DNA of 47,477 bases, taken from NCBI GenBank assembly GCA_029004715.1, contig JAQVYX010000004.1, forward strand, positions 1-47,477, written 5' to 3'. Of this stretch, positions 9,101-18,192 are shown piece after piece; position 1 is the first letter of the stretch; every line of letters begins with the position of its first letter. The stretch is from Acidaminococcaceae bacterium. Lineage in GTDB: Bacteria; Bacillota; Negativicutes; Acidaminococcales; Acidaminococcaceae. The notes below the pieces were generated by a model that was not told where the DNA came from, did not search any database, and saw only the letters and a list, made by a program, of their open reading frames with translations. The translations under genes were made by a program, and so were the position numbers.

Positions 9101-9593
9101 CACCAAGGAGTTTGGTGATGTCTCAGTTCTGGACACCCCTACCTTTTTCTTTGGTTTAAACCCCGGCGAAGAAACCCGCGTTATGATTGAAACCGGAAAA
9201 ATGTTAATCATCAAATTAATTCACATTGGTGAAGCTAACGAAAGCGGTATGCGAACCGTAAGTTTTGAATTCAATGGGTTACCTCGTGAAATTGAAATAA
9301 AAGATAGAAATATCAAAGCTACTAATATCGCCCGCAAAAAAGCCGATAAAAATAACCTTGGTGAAATTGGTGCTACTCTTTCCGGGTCCGTAGTGAAAAT
9401 TCTAGTAAACAAAGGGCAGCAGGTAACCAAGGGTGATGCTTTAATTGTTACAGAAGCCATGAAAATGGAAACCACTATTTCTGCTCCTATAGACGGTATT
9501 GTTGCGGCAATTCATGTTAATCCTACTAGTCACATTGAAAGTGGCGACTGCTTGCTGGAAATTGATATGAATGCTCAAATTGCTGTTAAATAA
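6138..9593 (+). CDS. pyc: Pyruvate carboxylase
   Basis: This 1151-residue single-chain biotin enzyme makes oxaloacetate from pyruvate, bicarbonate and ATP. Domains in order: biotin carboxylase with an ATP-grasp fold (about 1-455; glycine loop GGGGRGMR near 165-172, EVNPRIQVEHTVTE), carboxyltransferase (about 530-800; DTTFRDAHQS, metal-binding HLHTHEGSG), allosteric linker, and C-terminal biotinyl domain with EAMKMET, where K1109 is the biotin attachment site. Length matches the family's 1145-1180 residues and all active-site motifs are intact. AGGAGG is 9 bp before the ATG. It stands alone between a terminator and a double hairpin. With aspartase nearby it suggests an oxaloacetate/fumarate/succinate fermentation branch. 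No biotin ligase gene is in the window. Confidence 0.98.
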   Translation: MKKIESVLVANRGEIAIRVFRACNELGIRTIAIYSKEDTLSLHRNKADEAYIVGTGKSPIDAYLDIEDIIRIAHEHHVTAIHPGYGFLSENSTLAKRCEEEGIIFIGPKLEHLIMFGDKLNARKQAELANIPMIPGSNGKIETIEEVEDFAKKYGYPIIIKAVNGGGGRGMRMVHKSEELEDAYYRAKYEALKAFGSDDIYLEKYLENPKHIEVQIIGDTKGNIVHLYERDCSVQRRHQKLVEIAPAFSLKPEFRQEICAAAVKLMKNVNYISAGTVEFLATPAGRFYFIEVNPRIQVEHTVTEMITGIDIVQTQIKIAEGYDLHSEEVAIPEQEKIYCHGHAIQCRITTEDPSNNFMPDTGKLIAYRSGGGFGIRLDGGNAFTGSVITPYYDSLLVKATAWSLTHENAISKMLRCLKEFRIRGVKTNIQFLENVLNNPSFIKGSYDTCFVDETPSLFNFPKISDRGTKLLNYISDVSINGYASVGVQPKPDFAPLKMPLYKHTKIDSGTKQMLDNQGPNAVAKWVLAQKEVLFTDTTFRDAHQSLFATRLRTADMLRITEQTAAKLPKLFSFECWGGATFDVAYRFLYESPWDRLRQMREKAPNILFQMLLRGANAVGYTSYPDNVVKEFIKTAAKNGIDVFRVFDSLNGLDNMRLSINTVCECNKIAEAALCYTGDILDSRRDKYDLKYYVNMAKELEKAGANIIAIKDMAGLLRPEAAYQLVAALKDSVAVPIHLHTHEGSGNAIYTYAKAIDAGVDIVDVAFSAMSCGTSQPSSSSLYYALSGNPRQPKLNPDALNELSRYWETVRPYYKAADKTELTPNPEVYMHEMPGGQYTNLKQQSLALGLIDKWEEIKIMYHKVSMMFGDLIKVTPSSKIVGDMALFMVQNELTEEDIYKSGDTLDFPSSVIGFFEGNIGVPYQGFPEKLQKIILKGKKPIIGRPGDTLPPMDFTIVKKHLAEIGGPTSPEAISSYCLYPKVYEDWVKFTKEFGDVSVLDTPTFFFGLNPGEETRVMIETGKMLIIKLIHIGEANESGMRTVSFEFNGLPREIEIKDRNIKATNIARKKADKNNLGEIGATLSGSVVKILVNKGQQVTKGDALIVTEAMKMETTISAPIDGIVAAIHVNPTSHIESGDCLLEIDMNAQIAVK

Positions 9594-9611
9594 TAATCCC
9601 TTAAAACCATC

Positions 9612-9698
9612 TTTTTGCACAAAAAACATTTAAACCGCCAGCGCATATTATTTTGCGCTGGCGGTTTAACATACTATTTTTTGTGCAAAAATAGTATG
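9612..9698. terminator. Nested and overlapping hairpins between pyc and the next gene
   Basis: Three perfect pairings are visible: 9630-9645 with 9654-9669 (16 bp, GC-rich, 8-nt loop), an outer 15-bp pairing 9612-9626 with 9677-9691, and a separate 12-bp hairpin 9670-9681 with 9687-9698. The last two share bases and cannot form together. The structure probably terminates pyc, but the mutually exclusive pairing is more elaborate than a simple terminator. The 3' hairpin ends just before the -35 box at 9701. Confidence 0.75.
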
Positions 9699-9700
9699 TT

Positions 9701-9728
9701 TTGGCATTTTTCTATTTCGTGCTATAAT
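9701..9728 (+). promoter_or_regulatory. Promoter of the 526-residue helical protein
   Basis: TTGGCA (9701-9706) and TATAAT (9723-9728) are 16 bp apart. Transcription would start near 9735, so the in-frame ATG at 9737 would have almost no leader. The ATG at 9758, behind TGAGGT, is the likelier start. Confidence 0.65.
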
Positions 9729-9757
9729 TATATACCATGAAGATTAATGAGGTAACT

Positions 9758-11338
9758 ATGAAAAAAAAAATAACTCCCTGGTTGAAGGGACAAAGCATTT
9801 TTAACTATGTTAAGCAACATATAGATACTAATGGGGTTTTCCCCGGCAAAATTTTACCTGACCGTATCATAGCTTCTTCCGATCCCAATTTTTCTTTAGA
9901 GTTGGGAACCACTGATGCATATCTATCTATGTCTTCTGCCATAGATAATAAACAAATACGAGATACTATTTACCAGGCAGTTATGATTTTTTGCGCAAAT
10001 CCCTCCTCACAAAATGAAGCTCAACTATATAAAACCGTCTGCAACTATCAATGCATTGCCTACTGTGAAACTTTAGTAGACCGCTTAGCACAAGAAGAAT
10101 TACCCCTCGCACTTATGCATTTGGCTGAAGATTGGTTATATAATGCCCCCCAGCGCGAAGCAGTGAAGCTTGCCATTATTATCTGTGGTCTCTTTAATTT
10201 AGAAACCATGGAGCGTTCCTATAAAATCGCTGTTAAAAAAGATTTGATGTTACTTGCTCGTTGCGAAGAGTTTACCTTTTATGTCATTTTTGCATTAGAC
10301 ATGAGCAATATAACTACTGATGATGATTTATGGGAAATAATTACACATACACATGGTTGGGGAAAAATTCACGCCATGGAATCCTTTGATTATGATTCCA
10401 CTGCTAAACGTGATTGGCTTTTATCCTATGGCAGCGATCTTTCCGTTACTTATCCAGGCATTGCTCTTTTAGGCGTCCAAGAAGGACATATATTAGACTT
10501 TTTACTACGGCCTAAATTGACACGCAACTTGTACCACGGAATACTTAAAACTATAAATAATTATGTTCTTTTCCTAATTGACTATGATAGCGAAAATGAA
10601 AATGATCCTGAATTACCTTTTTGTGACACTTATACTTTAATTAAAAACTTATTACGCCACGCCAAAACCTACAATGAAACTCTAGAAGATGTAGCGCCAC
10701 TAATTAATTTATCTCAAGAACTTAAGGCTCTGGCTGACAACGAAAATTGGCAGGCAATCAGCGCAAATAATTGCCATCTACTTATTAGTGCTACAGAGAA
10801 ACTTATTTTTCACAAAGACTGGCTGCCTGAAATTACTGCCAAACTAATTAACAAGGATAGCACAATTAGTTACTTAGCTGTTAGCTTTGCTTTTGCGGTA
10901 AAAGTTAATATTCATCCCCAACTCTTTCGCCTATTGAAAAAAGATCCTTTGCGTACTGGACTTTATGAATTTTTATTGCTAACTAATAATAAAAAAAGCT
11001 TTAATACCGTATTGAATTTTGCCCGTAAAAATCTAAACATTTACCTTAAAAGCGAACATACTCTCGACTCCTTATTACTAGCATTGTCTAAAAAAAATGG
11101 TGTTGGCGAAGATATTGTTATTGCTGGGCTCACATCTATTTATGACAGCCCTCGTTCCTATGCGCTAAACGTTTTAGAAGGCTGGGACGACCAATACATC
11201 ACTCCAGAAATTAAAGCTGCTCTAATGCGTGCTAAGGCCATGAGCCAGCATCCTTTTTTACCCTTGCGCATAGATGCCTTATTGAAAAAAGAAATCCTTG
11301 ATTTAACAAGCTTTATTAGTTCCTTAGCCAATATGTAA
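9758..11338 (+). CDS. Uncharacterised alpha-helical protein, possibly the family auto-labelled limonene hydroxylase
   Basis: This 526-residue soluble protein has no signal peptide or membrane segment. It consists of many amphipathic helices with repeated Leu-rich spacing, suggesting a HEAT/TPR-like solenoid, though I cannot define repeat units with confidence. A recognisable segment is THGWGKIHAMES at 198-209, followed by a DWLL motif. A similar HGWG(R/K)IH-x-VE segment occurs in a Firmicute protein family that databases often call limonene hydroxylase; that name has doubtful biochemical support and I do not adopt it. Cysteines cluster at 79-103 (FCA, VCNYQCIAYC). Although an in-frame ATG exists at 9737, TGAGGT 5 bp upstream supports 9758. 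The gene is monocistronic with its own promoter and terminator. Function unknown. Confidence 0.7.
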   Translation: MKKKITPWLKGQSIFNYVKQHIDTNGVFPGKILPDRIIASSDPNFSLELGTTDAYLSMSSAIDNKQIRDTIYQAVMIFCANPSSQNEAQLYKTVCNYQCIAYCETLVDRLAQEELPLALMHLAEDWLYNAPQREAVKLAIIICGLFNLETMERSYKIAVKKDLMLLARCEEFTFYVIFALDMSNITTDDDLWEIITHTHGWGKIHAMESFDYDSTAKRDWLLSYGSDLSVTYPGIALLGVQEGHILDFLLRPKLTRNLYHGILKTINNYVLFLIDYDSENENDPELPFCDTYTLIKNLLRHAKTYNETLEDVAPLINLSQELKALADNENWQAISANNCHLLISATEKLIFHKDWLPEITAKLINKDSTISYLAVSFAFAVKVNIHPQLFRLLKKDPLRTGLYEFLLLTNNKKSFNTVLNFARKNLNIYLKSEHTLDSLLLALSKKNGVGEDIVIAGLTSIYDSPRSYALNVLEGWDDQYITPEIKAALMRAKAMSQHPFLPLRIDALLKKEILDLTSFISSLANM

Positions 11339-11343
11339 ATGTA

Positions 11344-11377
11344 AACAAGCAGAGCCCCTTTATCGGTTCTACTTGTT
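11344..11377 (+). terminator. Probable terminator after the helical-protein gene
   Basis: ACAAGCAGAGCC pairs with GGTTCTACTTGT across an 8-nt loop with one mismatch and one wobble pair. The following T-run is weak. Confidence 0.6.
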
Positions 11378-11414
11378 TGTCTATTGCTTGCTAAACAAAA
11401 AACACTACATACAA

Positions 11415-11443
11415 TTGACTTTACCTATGCAACTTGCTACAAT
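11415..11443 (+). promoter_or_regulatory. aspA promoter
   Basis: TTGACT (11415-11420) and TACAAT (11438-11443) are exactly 17 bp apart. The transcribed leader contains three tandem copies of ATACAAA (about 11452-11473) just before the ribosome-binding site. Confidence 0.75.
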
Positions 11444-11493
11444 GAACTTGAATACAAAATACAAAATACAAAATTTAAGAGGAGGCAAAAAAA

Positions 11494-12906
11494 ATGCGTA
11501 AAGAACATGATTTTTTAGGCGAAATGGAAATTCCTGATGACATTTATTATGGCGTACAAACTTTGCGTGCTTTGGAAAATTTTCAAATTACCGGTCGTAT
11601 GGCTGATCCATTTTTCATACACGCCATGGGAATGGTAAAAAAAGCTTGTGCCTTAGCCAACAAAAAAACCGGACGTTTAGACCCAACTATTGCTGATGCT
11701 ATCGTCAAAGCTTCTGAAGAAGTAATTTCCGGTAAATTAGATGATCAATTTCCTCTAGATGCTATACAAGGTGGTGCCGGTACTTCCTTTAATATGAATG
11801 CTAATGAAGTTATTACTAATAGAGCACTAGAAATTCTAGGTCATCCTCGTGGTGATTATGCTTATATATCACCAAACAATCATACTAACATGGCCCAATC
11901 TACCAATGATGTAGTTCCTACGTCTATTCGTATTTGTGCTTTAATGCGCACTCAGCTCTTTACTGAAGCTTTAACAGCTTTGGCAAAATCTTTCGATGCT
12001 AAAGGAGATGAATTTAAAAATGTTTTAAAAATGGGGCGTACCCATTTACAAGATGCTGTTCCTATAACCTTAGGCGGAGAATTCAAAGCTTTTGCTTGTT
12101 CTATGCGTCGCAGTGTACATCGTATGGAAAATAATACTTATGGTCTGCATATAATGAACATGGGAGCTACTGCCGTGGGAACCGGACTAAATGCTGACCC
12201 TGAATATATAAAAGTCGTTGCTGATGAACTTAGCCAAGTTACCGGCTTTAAGATGACTACAGCTGAAAATTTAATTGATGCTACTAGCAACACGGATATC
12301 TTCACTGATATTTCCGGAGCTCTACGCGTCACGGCCTTAGCCTTAATTAAAATCTGTAATGACTTACGTTTAATGGCTTCTGGTCCACGTGCTGGTTTTA
12401 GCGAAATTTTCTTACCCCCGCGCCAACCAGGGTCTTCTATTATGCCTGGTAAAGTAAACCCTGTTATTCCTGAAGTAGTAGACCAAGTTTGTTACCAAGT
12501 AATTGGTAATGACTTAGCTGTCACTTTGGGCGTGGAAAATGGGCAATTTCAATTAAACGTCATGGAACCTGTTATGGCTCATAATATATTTGCCTCTTTC
12601 CGCTATATTACCAACGCCGTCACCACTTTAAAAAATCTTTGCATTGATGGTATTAAAGCTAATGAAAAAATGTGTACTTTCTGGTTTGATAGAAGTGTAG
12701 GTATCATTACTGCTTTGCTTCCTCACATTGGTTACGAAAAATGCTCTGCTTTAGCTAAAGAAGCCCTAGCCAATGATCGTCAAATCAAAGACCTGTTATT
12801 GGAAAAAAACATTATGAGTAAAGAAGACTTGGATATCATCCTAGCTCCTGAACAAATGACCCATCCTGGCATTGCGGGCAAAGAACTACTAACAAAATTA
12901 GAATAG
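11494..12906 (+). CDS. aspA: Aspartate ammonia-lyase (aspartase)
   Basis: This 470-residue member of the fumarase/aspartase superfamily interconverts L-aspartate with fumarate plus ammonia as a cytoplasmic homotetramer. The signature loop G-S-S-I-M-P-G-K-V-N-P starts at G313 and contains the catalytic serine. GGAGTSFNMNANEV (about 91-104), SPNNHTNMAQSTNDV and GRTHLQDAVP match aspartase rather than fumarase C. Length is typical. The start is supported by AGAGGAGG 8 bp upstream. It has its own promoter and a terminator shared with the convergent V-ATPase operon. With pyruvate carboxylase upstream it supports fumarate-based anaerobic metabolism; no fumarate reductase gene is in view. Confidence 0.96.
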   Translation: MRKEHDFLGEMEIPDDIYYGVQTLRALENFQITGRMADPFFIHAMGMVKKACALANKKTGRLDPTIADAIVKASEEVISGKLDDQFPLDAIQGGAGTSFNMNANEVITNRALEILGHPRGDYAYISPNNHTNMAQSTNDVVPTSIRICALMRTQLFTEALTALAKSFDAKGDEFKNVLKMGRTHLQDAVPITLGGEFKAFACSMRRSVHRMENNTYGLHIMNMGATAVGTGLNADPEYIKVVADELSQVTGFKMTTAENLIDATSNTDIFTDISGALRVTALALIKICNDLRLMASGPRAGFSEIFLPPRQPGSSIMPGKVNPVIPEVVDQVCYQVIGNDLAVTLGVENGQFQLNVMEPVMAHNIFASFRYITNAVTTLKNLCIDGIKANEKMCTFWFDRSVGIITALLPHIGYEKCSALAKEALANDRQIKDLLLEKNIMSKEDLDIILAPEQMTHPGIAGKELLTKLE

Positions 12907-12919
12907 TATCAAATACAAA

Positions 12920-12956
12920 AAACAGGGCTTCCTTAAAAGGAAGTCCTGTTTTTTTC
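12920..12956. terminator. Bidirectional terminator between aspA and the V-ATPase operon
   Basis: AACAGGGCTTCC pairs with GGAAGTCCTGTT (one wobble pair), followed by T residues on the plus strand and preceded by A residues that give T on the minus strand. Confidence 0.85.
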
Positions 12957-12971
12957 AATTTTATTGTACAG

Positions 12972-13637
12972 TTACATTGCCTTTTTCTGCTCTGCTGCCT
13001 TAGCTTTAACCTCAGCTTTGGCCATCATTTCCTTCGCTTTCATCAAACGCACCGTACTTGCTCTGTCGTTTTCTTCAAGCTTCATAGTAATATACTTAAT
13101 GCTTTCTTGCATTTCCGGAATCATAACATATTCTAAAGCATTTACACGACGTCTAGTTTTTTCTATCTCTGCTGCTAAAAGATTACAAATCTTTTCTACC
13201 TCTGCTAATTCCAATAATTTGGGTAAATATTGAGACAGTTCCATAACAGCATTATCTAAAGAACTAGATGTAAAAGTAAAAGCGTACGGAATATCTGCAA
13301 CATCCTCACCACCGGTATATTTAACTGTCGGAACATCCACACTCATAACATTGTGGACTCCCACTTCAAAAACGGCCGCTCTGGCAGGGTATAAAAGTGA
13401 TTCGGAAATACGCAAAACACCCATTTGTGCCTTTGCTAAACTAAACCGACTAGCAACTTCTTGCAAAGCCTTTTCTACTTCTAAACGCAAATCATAATTG
13501 CGACGAATATGTAGCATAAACTGCCGCACCATTTCATCGCGTTTATCCTTTAAGAGCTTATGGCCTCGCACTGCCGTATTTAAGCGCTTTTTCAAGCGTG
13601 TCAGCTCCATACGCGTAGGGTTCACATTTGTAGCCAT
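12972..13637 (-). CDS. ntpD: V-type ATPase subunit D (central rotor shaft)
   Basis: This 221-residue protein has the long antiparallel coiled coil of the V/A-ATPase D subunit: the N-terminal helix begins NPTRMELTRLKKRL, and the C-terminal helix contains ALEYVMIPEMQESIKYI. Subunit D links the catalytic A3B3 head to the membrane ring through subunit d/C. The C-terminus ends in an Ala/Lys-rich tail. It is the last gene of the nine-gene operon, 3 bp after subunit B, with GAGGGGG before the ATG. Confidence 0.95.
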   Translation of the reverse strand: MATNVNPTRMELTRLKKRLNTAVRGHKLLKDKRDEMVRQFMLHIRRNYDLRLEVEKALQEVASRFSLAKAQMGVLRISESLLYPARAAVFEVGVHNVMSVDVPTVKYTGGEDVADIPYAFTFTSSSLDNAVMELSQYLPKLLELAEVEKICNLLAAEIEKTRRRVNALEYVMIPEMQESIKYITMKLEENDRASTVRLMKAKEMMAKAEVKAKAAEQKKAM

Positions 13638-13640
13638 GTG

Positions 13641-15038
13641 CTATTCCCCCTCTGTTCCTTCCGTTTCAGCCGGTACATAATATTTATCCAAGTAAGCATC
13701 ACGAATACGTTTCAGTTCCGCCCTTGGCAATACCCCCAAAAGTTTCCAACCTAAATCCAGTGTTTCCTCAATTGTACGATTAGTTTCATAGCCTTGAGAA
13801 ACATATTCTTTTTCAAAACGATCAGCGAATTTGGCATAAAGTTTATCAACCTTAGATAGTGCTGCATCGCCCAAAATTGTTGCTAATTCCTTCGCTTCCT
13901 TACCACGAGCATAAGCAGCAAACAATTGGTTCATTGTATCTGCATGATCTTCTCTAGTCTTACCCTCGCCAATACCTTTATCCTTTAAACGCGACAGGGA
14001 AGGCAATACATCAATAGGTGGAGTCAAATTCTTACGATATAACTCACGAGATAATATAATCTGTCCTTCTGTAATATAGCCTGTCAAATCCGGGATAGGA
14101 TGTGTTTTATCATCTTCCGGCATAGACAAAATTGGAATCTGTGTAATAGACCCTTTTTTACCTTTAATACGTCCGGCACGTTCGTACATACTCGCTAGAT
14201 CTGTATATAAGTACCCAGGATAACCACGACGTCCCGGCACTTCTTTACGAGCTGCAGAAATTTCACGTAACGCATCAGCATAGTTAGTAATATCGGTTAT
14301 AATGACCAAAACATGCATACCAAGACCATAGGCCAAATATTCAGCAGCAGTAATTGCCATACGCGGAGTAGCGATACGTTCTACAGCTGGGTCGTTAGCT
14401 AAATTAATAAACATAACAGCACGTTCCAGTGCACCTGTACGATTAAAGTCATTCATAAAAAAGTTCGCTTCTTCAAAGGTAATACCTACAGCCGCAAACA
14501 CAACAGCAAAACCTTCTCCTGTACCACGCACCTTTGCTTGTCGAGCAATTTGTGCTGCTAATTGCGCATGTGGTAACCCGGAGCCTGAAAACACCGGCAA
14601 TTTTTGACCACGGACCAAAGTGTTTAAACCATCAATGGCACTAACACCTGTTTGAATAAACTCTGCAGGGTAATCACGAGCGGCAGGATTCAAAGGTTCA
14701 CCGTTAATATCGCGGTATTCGTCAGGAATAATTTCTGCTCCACCATCTTTGGGTCTGCCCATTCCGTCAAATACTCGACCCAACATAGCAGGAGAAACGC
14801 CTAAACGAATACCATGACCTAGGAAACGAGCTTTAGCGTCAGATATTTTAAGTCCTTGAGAACTTTCAAATAACTGCACTAAGGCTTTATCACCATCAAT
14901 AACTAAAACTTTACCACTACGAATTTCTCCGTTAGCTTGTTGAATTTCTACCAATTCATCATACTTAACGCCTTCAACTTCTTCCACCATCATTAGCGGG
15001 CCAACTACCTCGCGTATTGTTTTATAATCTTTACGCAT
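13641..15038 (-). CDS. ntpB: V-type ATPase subunit B (non-catalytic nucleotide-binding subunit)
   Basis: This 465-residue subunit has the beta-barrel N-terminal domain, the RecA-like core and a C-terminal helical bundle. The position of the P-loop is degenerate ([18 protein letters not shown]), as expected for the non-catalytic subunit. [20 protein letters not shown] is a strongly conserved B-subunit segment; the arginine finger region lies in [16 protein letters not shown]. The start codon overlaps the end of subunit A by 8 bp and GAGGAGGG lies within the A-gene end. With A it forms the hexameric head. Confidence 0.97.
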   Translation of the reverse strand: MRKDYKTIREVVGPLMMVEEVEGVKYDELVEIQQANGEIRSGKVLVIDGDKALVQLFESSQGLKISDAKARFLGHGIRLGVSPAMLGRVFDGMGRPKDGGAEIIPDEYRDINGEPLNPAARDYPAEFIQTGVSAIDGLNTLVRGQKLPVFSGSGLPHAQLAAQIARQAKVRGTGEGFAVVFAAVGITFEEANFFMNDFNRTGALERAVMFINLANDPAVERIATPRMAITAAEYLAYGLGMHVLVIITDITNYADALREISAARKEVPGRRGYPGYLYTDLASMYERAGRIKGKKGSITQIPILSMPEDDKTHPIPDLTGYITEGQIILSRELYRKNLTPPIDVLPSLSRLKDKGIGEGKTREDHADTMNQLFAAYARGKEAKELATILGDAALSKVDKLYAKFADRFEKEYVSQGYETNRTIEETLDLGWKLLGVLPRAELKRIRDAYLDKYYVPAETEGTEGE

Positions 15039-16803
15039 CTAAGTCACCCTCCTCTGTTAATGCCGTGAATGCCTCATCTAAAGCCTTAAAAAGTGCGGCA
15101 AATTTATCTTTGCGTTCCGTCTCAGGAATATATTTTGCACGTCCGATCTGTTCGCGAATCGGCATTTCAATAAGTTTATCAAGATGTACATGTTGCTCTA
15201 AAGCCACAAGAGCTTTTTCGTACCAAGTAATAATTAATTTCAACATAGCATATTGTTTTTCCAGAGAAGTGTAAGTATCTACATCATCAAAAGAGTTTTG
15301 ATGTAAGAAATCTTCACGAATAGAACGTGCACACTCCATGGTAATACGATCCTTGAAGCCCAAGGCATCTATACCAACCAAACGTACGATTTCTTCTAAT
15401 TCCGCTTCTTCCTGCAAAATCCTCATGGTGTTGCTCACAAGTGAGGACCAATCAGGAGCAACAGAAGCATTATAGTAAGCTCTTAAGCGATCAGAATACA
15501 AGGAATAGCTTTGTAACCAATCAATAGCAGGGAAATGACGGCGGTAAGCAAGGGAAGCAGACAAACACCAAAATACTTTAACAATACGTAAGGTAGCCTG
15601 AGATACCGGTTCAGAGATATCACCACCTGGGGGAGAAACTGCCCCAATGGCTGATACAGCACCTATTCTTCCGTCACTGCCAATACAAGTTACAATACCG
15701 GCCCGTTCATAAAATTCTGCTAAACGAGAAGCTAAATAAGCAGGATAACCTTCTTCACCTGGCATTTCTTCCAAACGAGAAGACATTTCCCTCAAGGCCT
15801 CTGCCCAACGTGAGGTAGAATCAGCCATAATAGCAACCTTATAACCCATATCACGGAAATATTCCGCAATAGTAATTCCTGTATAAATAGATGCTTCACG
15901 TGCTGCCACAGGCATATCAGAAGTATTAGCAATAAGTACCGTTCGTTTCATTAGAGGTAAGCCGGTACGAGGATCTTTCAGTGCCGGAAACTCCATCAAA
16001 ACATCAGTCATCTCATTACCACGTTCACCACAACCTACATAAACTATAATATCCGCATCAGCCCACTTTGCTAACTGATGTTGAATAACGGTTTTACCTG
16101 AACCAAACGGACCAGGAACAGCAGCAACACCACCCTTAGCAATAGGGAACAAGGTATCAATAACACGCTGCCCTGTAATCATAGGCTCTTCCGGAGCTAA
16201 TTTTTCCAAATAAGGACGACTCCTACGTACTGGCCAGATTTGCAACATAGGATATTCTGCTATCTTGCCTTCTTCATCTCTAATTTTGTAGATAATATCT
16301 GTAATTGTTGCCTCACCGGCAAAAACCCATTCTACAGTACCCTTAACATCAGCTGGGAGCATAATTTTATGCAATACTGCCGGTGTTTCTTGCACGGTGC
16401 CAATAATATCACCGCCAATAACTTTATCACCAACACCAACACTGGGGTCGAATTTCCATTTCTTTTCTCTATTCAACTTAGGTACTGAAATACCACGTGT
16501 AATACGATCGCCAAATTGCTCATAGATAACATCTAGAGGACGTTGAATACCATCAAAAATCCCCTCAATCAATCCAGGAGCTAATTCTACGGACAATGGA
16601 AAACCAGTAGACTCTACCGGTTCCCCCGGCCCAAGTCCAGCTGTTTCTTCATATACCTGAATGGAGGCCTTATCGCCTCTCAATTCAATTACTTCACCAA
16701 TCAGATGCTTTTCGCTAACACGCACAACGTCGTACATTTGTACATCGGCCATACCTTCAGCTACAATCAGCGGGCCTGATACTTTTACAATAGTTCCACT
16801 CAT
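15031..16803 (-). CDS. ntpA: V-type ATPase catalytic subunit A
   Basis: This 590-residue catalytic subunit hydrolyses or synthesises ATP. The Walker A loop GPFGSGKT is at 231-238. The A-subunit-specific non-homologous insert (about 110-190; [19 protein letters not shown]) lies before it. Walker B and switch residues are in [18 protein letters not shown], and the conserved [19 protein letters not shown] is intact. Length matches bacterial V-type A subunits. It follows subunit F by 11 bp and overlaps subunit B by 8 bp. Nothing is missing from the active site. Confidence 0.98.
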   Translation of the reverse strand: MSGTIVKVSGPLIVAEGMADVQMYDVVRVSEKHLIGEVIELRGDKASIQVYEETAGLGPGEPVESTGFPLSVELAPGLIEGIFDGIQRPLDVIYEQFGDRITRGISVPKLNREKKWKFDPSVGVGDKVIGGDIIGTVQETPAVLHKIMLPADVKGTVEWVFAGEATITDIIYKIRDEEGKIAEYPMLQIWPVRRSRPYLEKLAPEEPMITGQRVIDTLFPIAKGGVAAVPGPFGSGKTVIQHQLAKWADADIIVYVGCGERGNEMTDVLMEFPALKDPRTGLPLMKRTVLIANTSDMPVAAREASIYTGITIAEYFRDMGYKVAIMADSTSRWAEALREMSSRLEEMPGEEGYPAYLASRLAEFYERAGIVTCIGSDGRIGAVSAIGAVSPPGGDISEPVSQATLRIVKVFWCLSASLAYRRHFPAIDWLQSYSLYSDRLRAYYNASVAPDWSSLVSNTMRILQEEAELEEIVRLVGIDALGFKDRITMECARSIREDFLHQNSFDDVDTYTSLEKQYAMLKLIITWYEKALVALEQHVHLDKLIEMPIREQIGRAKYIPETERKDKFAALFKALDEAFTALTEEGDLDA

Positions 16804-16814
16804 CGGCTATTTCC

Positions 16815-17141
16815 CTACCCTTCCTTGAATAGAATATCTGCGCCAACTGCTTTTTCCACATTTGCTTTTAACTGCTTCATTCCTAATCCTAAAGAACCCG
16901 TGTCCGAAGGAATCGGAATGATTGCCGGAAATGTCGCAGTTGCATACATAGCAATAGCTTCTTGTACTTGTATTGCAGCTTTTTCAGTAATATAAATTAC
17001 TGCATAATTGTTATCTGCCAGATAATGAATTCTACGTTCTATCTTTGCCGGCTGTTCTTCATAAAAAACATCTAAACCAATGGCTTTGAAAATCATTACC
17101 GAGCTCGGATCTCCAATTACTGCTATTTTTCTTTTTTTCAT
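16815..17141 (-). CDS. ntpG: V-type ATPase subunit F (NtpG)
   Basis: This 108-residue protein has the Rossmann-like F-subunit fold (KIAVIGDPSSVMIFKAIG at the N-terminus, IPIPSDTGSLGLG near residue 76-88). The F subunit binds subunit D and modulates rotation. AGGGGG precedes the ATG. It sits between subunits C and A, the classical place in the Enterococcus ntp operon. Confidence 0.93.
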   Translation of the reverse strand: MKKRKIAVIGDPSSVMIFKAIGLDVFYEEQPAKIERRIHYLADNNYAVIYITEKAAIQVQEAIAMYATATFPAIIPIPSDTGSLGLGMKQLKANVEKAVGADILFKEG

Positions 17142-17198
17142 TCTTTTGCCCCCTATAATAACGAGTCAATGTCATCATCGGCTCCTACATAGTCTTAT

Positions 17199-18191
17199 TT
17201 ATGCATAAAGTTCAGGCAACTCAGCTTCAAAACCACCACGCTTTGCGCCGAAAATAACGCGAAGGGCTTTGGCCTCTGCTTCACGAGCCATAAGATATCC
17301 TATAATCGGTCCTAATGTGAAGGTATCCCATTTTACACCGCGTAAAACATTCATAAGTGCTGTTTCCATTTTGCGTTTTAAAACTGATGGATCCTTTGTA
17401 GAAACATATTCTTCAATAGTTTGAGAAATTACTTTACCATGCTTGCCATGATTTAATTTGGCACCCAACTGCTCAAACGGCGTTTCCATGGCCTCCAAAA
17501 ACAAGCTATGTTCAATGTCTCCGCATTCTAAAAGTAAAGGTTTTAATTTATCAGCTTCCCAATGCAACAAACGTGAGCGAACAACACTCCTTGCGTTTTG
17601 AAAATCTGCCATGAGCCCAAAATACTCGCGTACAAAGCTATTATCATGTTTTTCGTCTAGAACAGTTTTGATGTGTTTAAACATTGCTCCATCAAGTTCT
17701 GCACTAAAGCGAAGAGGGTCAACATTGTGTTGTAATTCTACTTCTATCTTATCCATTGCCACTCTAAAAGCACTAGGCATATCACCGTAATATTTATTAG
17801 TAATAGCATCATGCAAAAAATCTAAGGGGAAAATACCTCCCTCAATTAAAACATCAGGAGCATCAACACCTAAAAGGCGTGCTTTTAATAAAGTCTTGAT
17901 ATTATGCACATCAACTTGTAATAAAAATAGACTAGTTAATTCCGGTGCCGGCGTTAATTCCCAAATTTTTTGTCTGGATATCTGCAATTGAGCTCGAATA
18001 ACATAATCTATCTCTTGCGTGTTAATCTGCCCAGCCGACAAATTCCCGCCGTAGCCTGTTTCTAATAATAAAGCCAATGCTTCTGCCTCACTGGCTGCTT
18101 CTGAAATCCTTCTTATTTGTGACGCGTCTAACATTTTAGTGAACAATACACTTACTCGGCCTACTGCATATTCATAGCTTGCTTGAGGCAT
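17199..18191 (-). CDS. ntpC: V-type ATPase subunit C/d (rotor-to-ring adaptor, NtpC)
   Basis: This 330-residue protein matches the V/A-ATPase C (d) subunit, an all-helical funnel that sits on the K-ring and receives the D-F shaft. Recognisable segments are YEYAVGRVSVLFTKML at the start, DVHNIKTLLKAR (about 113-124), and the C-terminal PIIGYLMAREAEAKALRVIF. It starts one base after subunit E ends. Length is typical (320-350). Confidence 0.95.
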   Translation of the reverse strand: MPQASYEYAVGRVSVLFTKMLDASQIRRISEAASEAEALALLLETGYGGNLSAGQINTQEIDYVIRAQLQISRQKIWELTPAPELTSLFLLQVDVHNIKTLLKARLLGVDAPDVLIEGGIFPLDFLHDAITNKYYGDMPSAFRVAMDKIEVELQHNVDPLRFSAELDGAMFKHIKTVLDEKHDNSFVREYFGLMADFQNARSVVRSRLLHWEADKLKPLLLECGDIEHSLFLEAMETPFEQLGAKLNHGKHGKVISQTIEEYVSTKDPSVLKRKMETALMNVLRGVKWDTFTLGPIIGYLMAREAEAKALRVIFGAKRGGFEAELPELYA

Positions 18192-18192
18192 A

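Noticed and set aside
12964-13233. 89-codon plus-strand ORF opposite ntpD
   Set aside because: It is the reverse shadow of a well-conserved V-ATPase gene, has no ribosome-binding site, and lies downstream of a bidirectional terminator.
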